Assembly: GCA_947589335.1 (NCBI GenBank)
Contig: CANPZH010000033.1
Location: 1-12,983, forward strand
Reading direction: 5' to 3'
DNA: 12,983 bases
DNA from: an uncultured Clostridia bacterium
GTDB taxonomy: Bacteria; Bacillota; Clostridia; Christensenellales; Borkfalkiaceae
The translations under genes and the position numbers were made by a program. Below the pieces are notes generated by a model that was not told the DNA's origin, did not search any database, and saw nothing but the letters and a program-made list of their open reading frames with translations. Each line of letters starts with the position of its first letter. Position 1 is the stretch's first letter. Of this stretch, positions 12,171 to 12,983 are shown piece after piece.

Positions 12171-12220
12171 GCGGGTTCGGGACCAAGAGGTCGCGTGTTC
12201 AAATCACGTCTCCTCGACCA
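12171..12220 (+). other. attachment site: 3' part of tRNA-Pro(CGG)
   Basis: The stretch reads as the 3' part of a tRNA: anticodon loop TTCGGGA with anticodon CGG (12178-12180), 3' anticodon stem CCAAG, variable bases AGGTC, T-stem GCGTG/CACGT with loop TTCAAAT, acceptor strand CTCCTCG, A and CCA (12218-12220). The bases 5' of the loop (GCGGG) do not pair fully with CCAAG, and no acceptor or D-arm precedes them, so this is not a complete tRNA. Such a fragment next to an integrase is the usual att remnant. The complete gene should lie at the other end of the element, left of this window. The shared core probably begins near 12174. Confidence 0.8.
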
Positions 12221-12222
12221 CA

Positions 12223-12276
12223 ACACTATATCTTGTAGGTGGAAAGAAATCCGCTCATCAAGATATAGTGTTTTTG
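12223..12276 (+). terminator. inverted repeat with T-run after the tRNA fragment
   Basis: ACACTATATCTTG (12223-12235) and CAAGATATAGTGT (12259-12271) are perfect 13-bp arms around a 23-nt loop, followed by TTTTG. It looks like the terminator of the tRNA transcription unit carried on the chromosomal side. The A+T-rich stem is also compatible with a recombinase or regulator binding site for the second integrase. Confidence 0.55.
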
Positions 12277-12306
12277 TTTGCGAAAAATTACAGAATCTGT
12301 GTTGTT

Positions 12307-12326
12307 TTGGGTAGGAAATTGGGTAG
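12307..12326. repeat. two TTGGGTAG repeats near second integrase
   Basis: TTGGGTAG occurs at 12307-12314 and 12319-12326 in direct orientation, 12 bp apart, just past the stop codon of the second integrase. They may be arm-type sites for that integrase, parallel to the TTGCCCC repeats next to the first one. The evidence is positional only. Confidence 0.35.
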
Positions 12327-12335
12327 AGGCGAGGG

Positions 12336-12983
12336 TCAATAATCGAGCTTTTGGATCTCCTTCAGCATGAAATCATCCGAAAAGTGCGTATAAACGGCCG
12401 TCGTCATATCCGAGCGATTGACATGTCCGGTCCAGACATCGACCACTTCTTTGGGGACCCCGCACTCGAGACATCGCGTCGTGAAAGTGTGCCTGAGGTC
12501 ATAGAGCTGGTGTGAAGGGAAAATCTTCTTGAATACGCCGGTCATAACTTTCCCGTCCTTCTGCAGCTCCTCTTTCGTGACCGGAAGATACTTCTTAAGC
12601 TTCGGCGCTATGGGGATCTTACGGTACTGCTGTCTGTCACTTTTTCGGGTCTTTCCGTTGGCGACAATGATGAAATCGCCGTCGACCCTCGCACTCTGGA
12701 GCTCGCCGCGGCGAATGCCCGTGTAAAGGAAGAGCATAAACTGTTTTTGGTAAAACGAGCTTTCGCAGATCGAGATAAACTGCGCGATCTCCTCCTTGGA
12801 CAGGGCCTTGCCGTGAACGGTCTGATGCTTCGGGATCTTGACATAATTCATCGGGTTGTCGCCGATGAGCTTCTCGCCGACGGCCGCGCGGAATATCTCT
12901 TTGAGCAAGATCTTTACCTCCTCCGCGGTTCTGCTAAGTCCCGCCCCCAAAAGGGAGTTGAGAAAAGTCTGACACTTCATCGG
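12336..12983 (-). CDS. int: second tyrosine-recombinase integrase, partial
   Basis: At least 215 codons of the C-terminal part; the frame is open through the right edge, so the N-terminus and true start are outside. The catalytic domain is complete: Arg in LYTGIRRGEL, RKIPI hairpin, LYDLRHTFTTRCLECG, VWTGH, and the nucleophile Tyr in AVYTHFSDDF. It aligns end to end with the first integrase (shared DGDFI, KIPI.P, LYDLR.TF.TRC.ECG, W.GH, VYT..SD), so both belong to one subfamily. It retains the second His (RHT) that the first lacks. It points at the tRNA fragment from the other side and probably belongs to a different element integrated next to this one. Confidence 0.9.
   Translation of the reverse strand, partial: PMKCQTFLNSLLGAGLSRTAEEVKILLKEIFRAAVGEKLIGDNPMNYVKIPKHQTVHGKALSKEEIAQFISICESSFYQKQFMLFLYTGIRRGELQSARVDGDFIIVANGKTRKSDRQQYRKIPIAPKLKKYLPVTKEELQKDGKVMTGVFKKIFPSHQLYDLRHTFTTRCLECGVPKEVVDVWTGHVNRSDMTTAVYTHFSDDFMLKEIQKLDY

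Noticed and set aside
12144..12220. complete tRNA gene
   Set aside because: The 3' half fits tRNA-Pro, but no matching 5' acceptor strand or D-arm precedes it and the anticodon stem is mismatched, so only an att remnant is supported.

Overview
The window looks like most of an integrated filamentous-phage (inovirus)-type prophage, or an element derived from one, in a bacterium with strong AGGAGG-type ribosome binding sites, probably a Bacillota. The main diagnostic gene is a Zot/pI-family morphogenesis ATPase with an N-terminal Walker A motif (4640-5461, minus). It sits in a tightly coupled, same-strand operon with small and large membrane-anchored or secreted proteins, as in inovirus structural modules. 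No HUH-type Rep, secretin, relaxase, capsid, terminase or tail gene is visible. The host genus cannot be fixed from this sequence.

Layout from left to right. 1-700: a gene-poor, strongly folded region with a 60-nt imperfect hairpin, three copies of a 22-bp repeat, further inverted repeats and two hairpins that look like terminators. It is the best candidate for an origin or packaging region. 702-2922 (minus): an early or replication operon with a two-winged-helix replication protein and three small unknown proteins. 2934-3015: switch B, a divergent control region with three operators. 3016-3418: two tiny XRE-type regulators whose 3' ends overlap. 3433-3547: a consensus promoter firing on the plus strand, against the structural genes, into an ~80-nt hairpin-closed transcript. 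3538-10173 (minus): the structural or morphogenesis operon. In transcription order it holds a 425-aa Ig-like anchored protein, a 203-aa anchored protein, a ~750-aa secreted protein with a basic tail, a 67-aa coat-like protein, a 75-aa basic protein, the Zot ATPase, a 184-aa protein, an 85-aa winged-helix protein and a frameshifted ~112-aa gene. 10203-10312: switch A, built like switch B. 10313-12056 (plus): an XRE repressor, a small unknown ORF and a tyrosine integrase. 12171-12220: the 3' part of a tRNA-Pro(CGG), interpreted as an attachment site. 12336 to the right edge (minus): a second, related tyrosine integrase, cut by the window end.

How it may work together. Two XRE repressors each sit opposite a leftward operon. 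In both cases a near-consensus leftward promoter carries a palindromic operator exactly in its 17-bp spacer. This suggests that the replication operon (switch B) and the virion operon (switch A) are silenced separately during lysogeny. Integration into the tRNA-Pro gene would be done by the 11016-12056 integrase. The left attachment site, and with it the true left border, is not in the window.

The most notable points are the twin switches, the antisense promoter-hairpin that fits a complementary-strand origin or small RNA, a duplicated 33-bp intercistronic element placed directly after two stop codons, a homopolymer frameshift in an otherwise intact gene, and two related integrases facing each other across one tRNA fragment.
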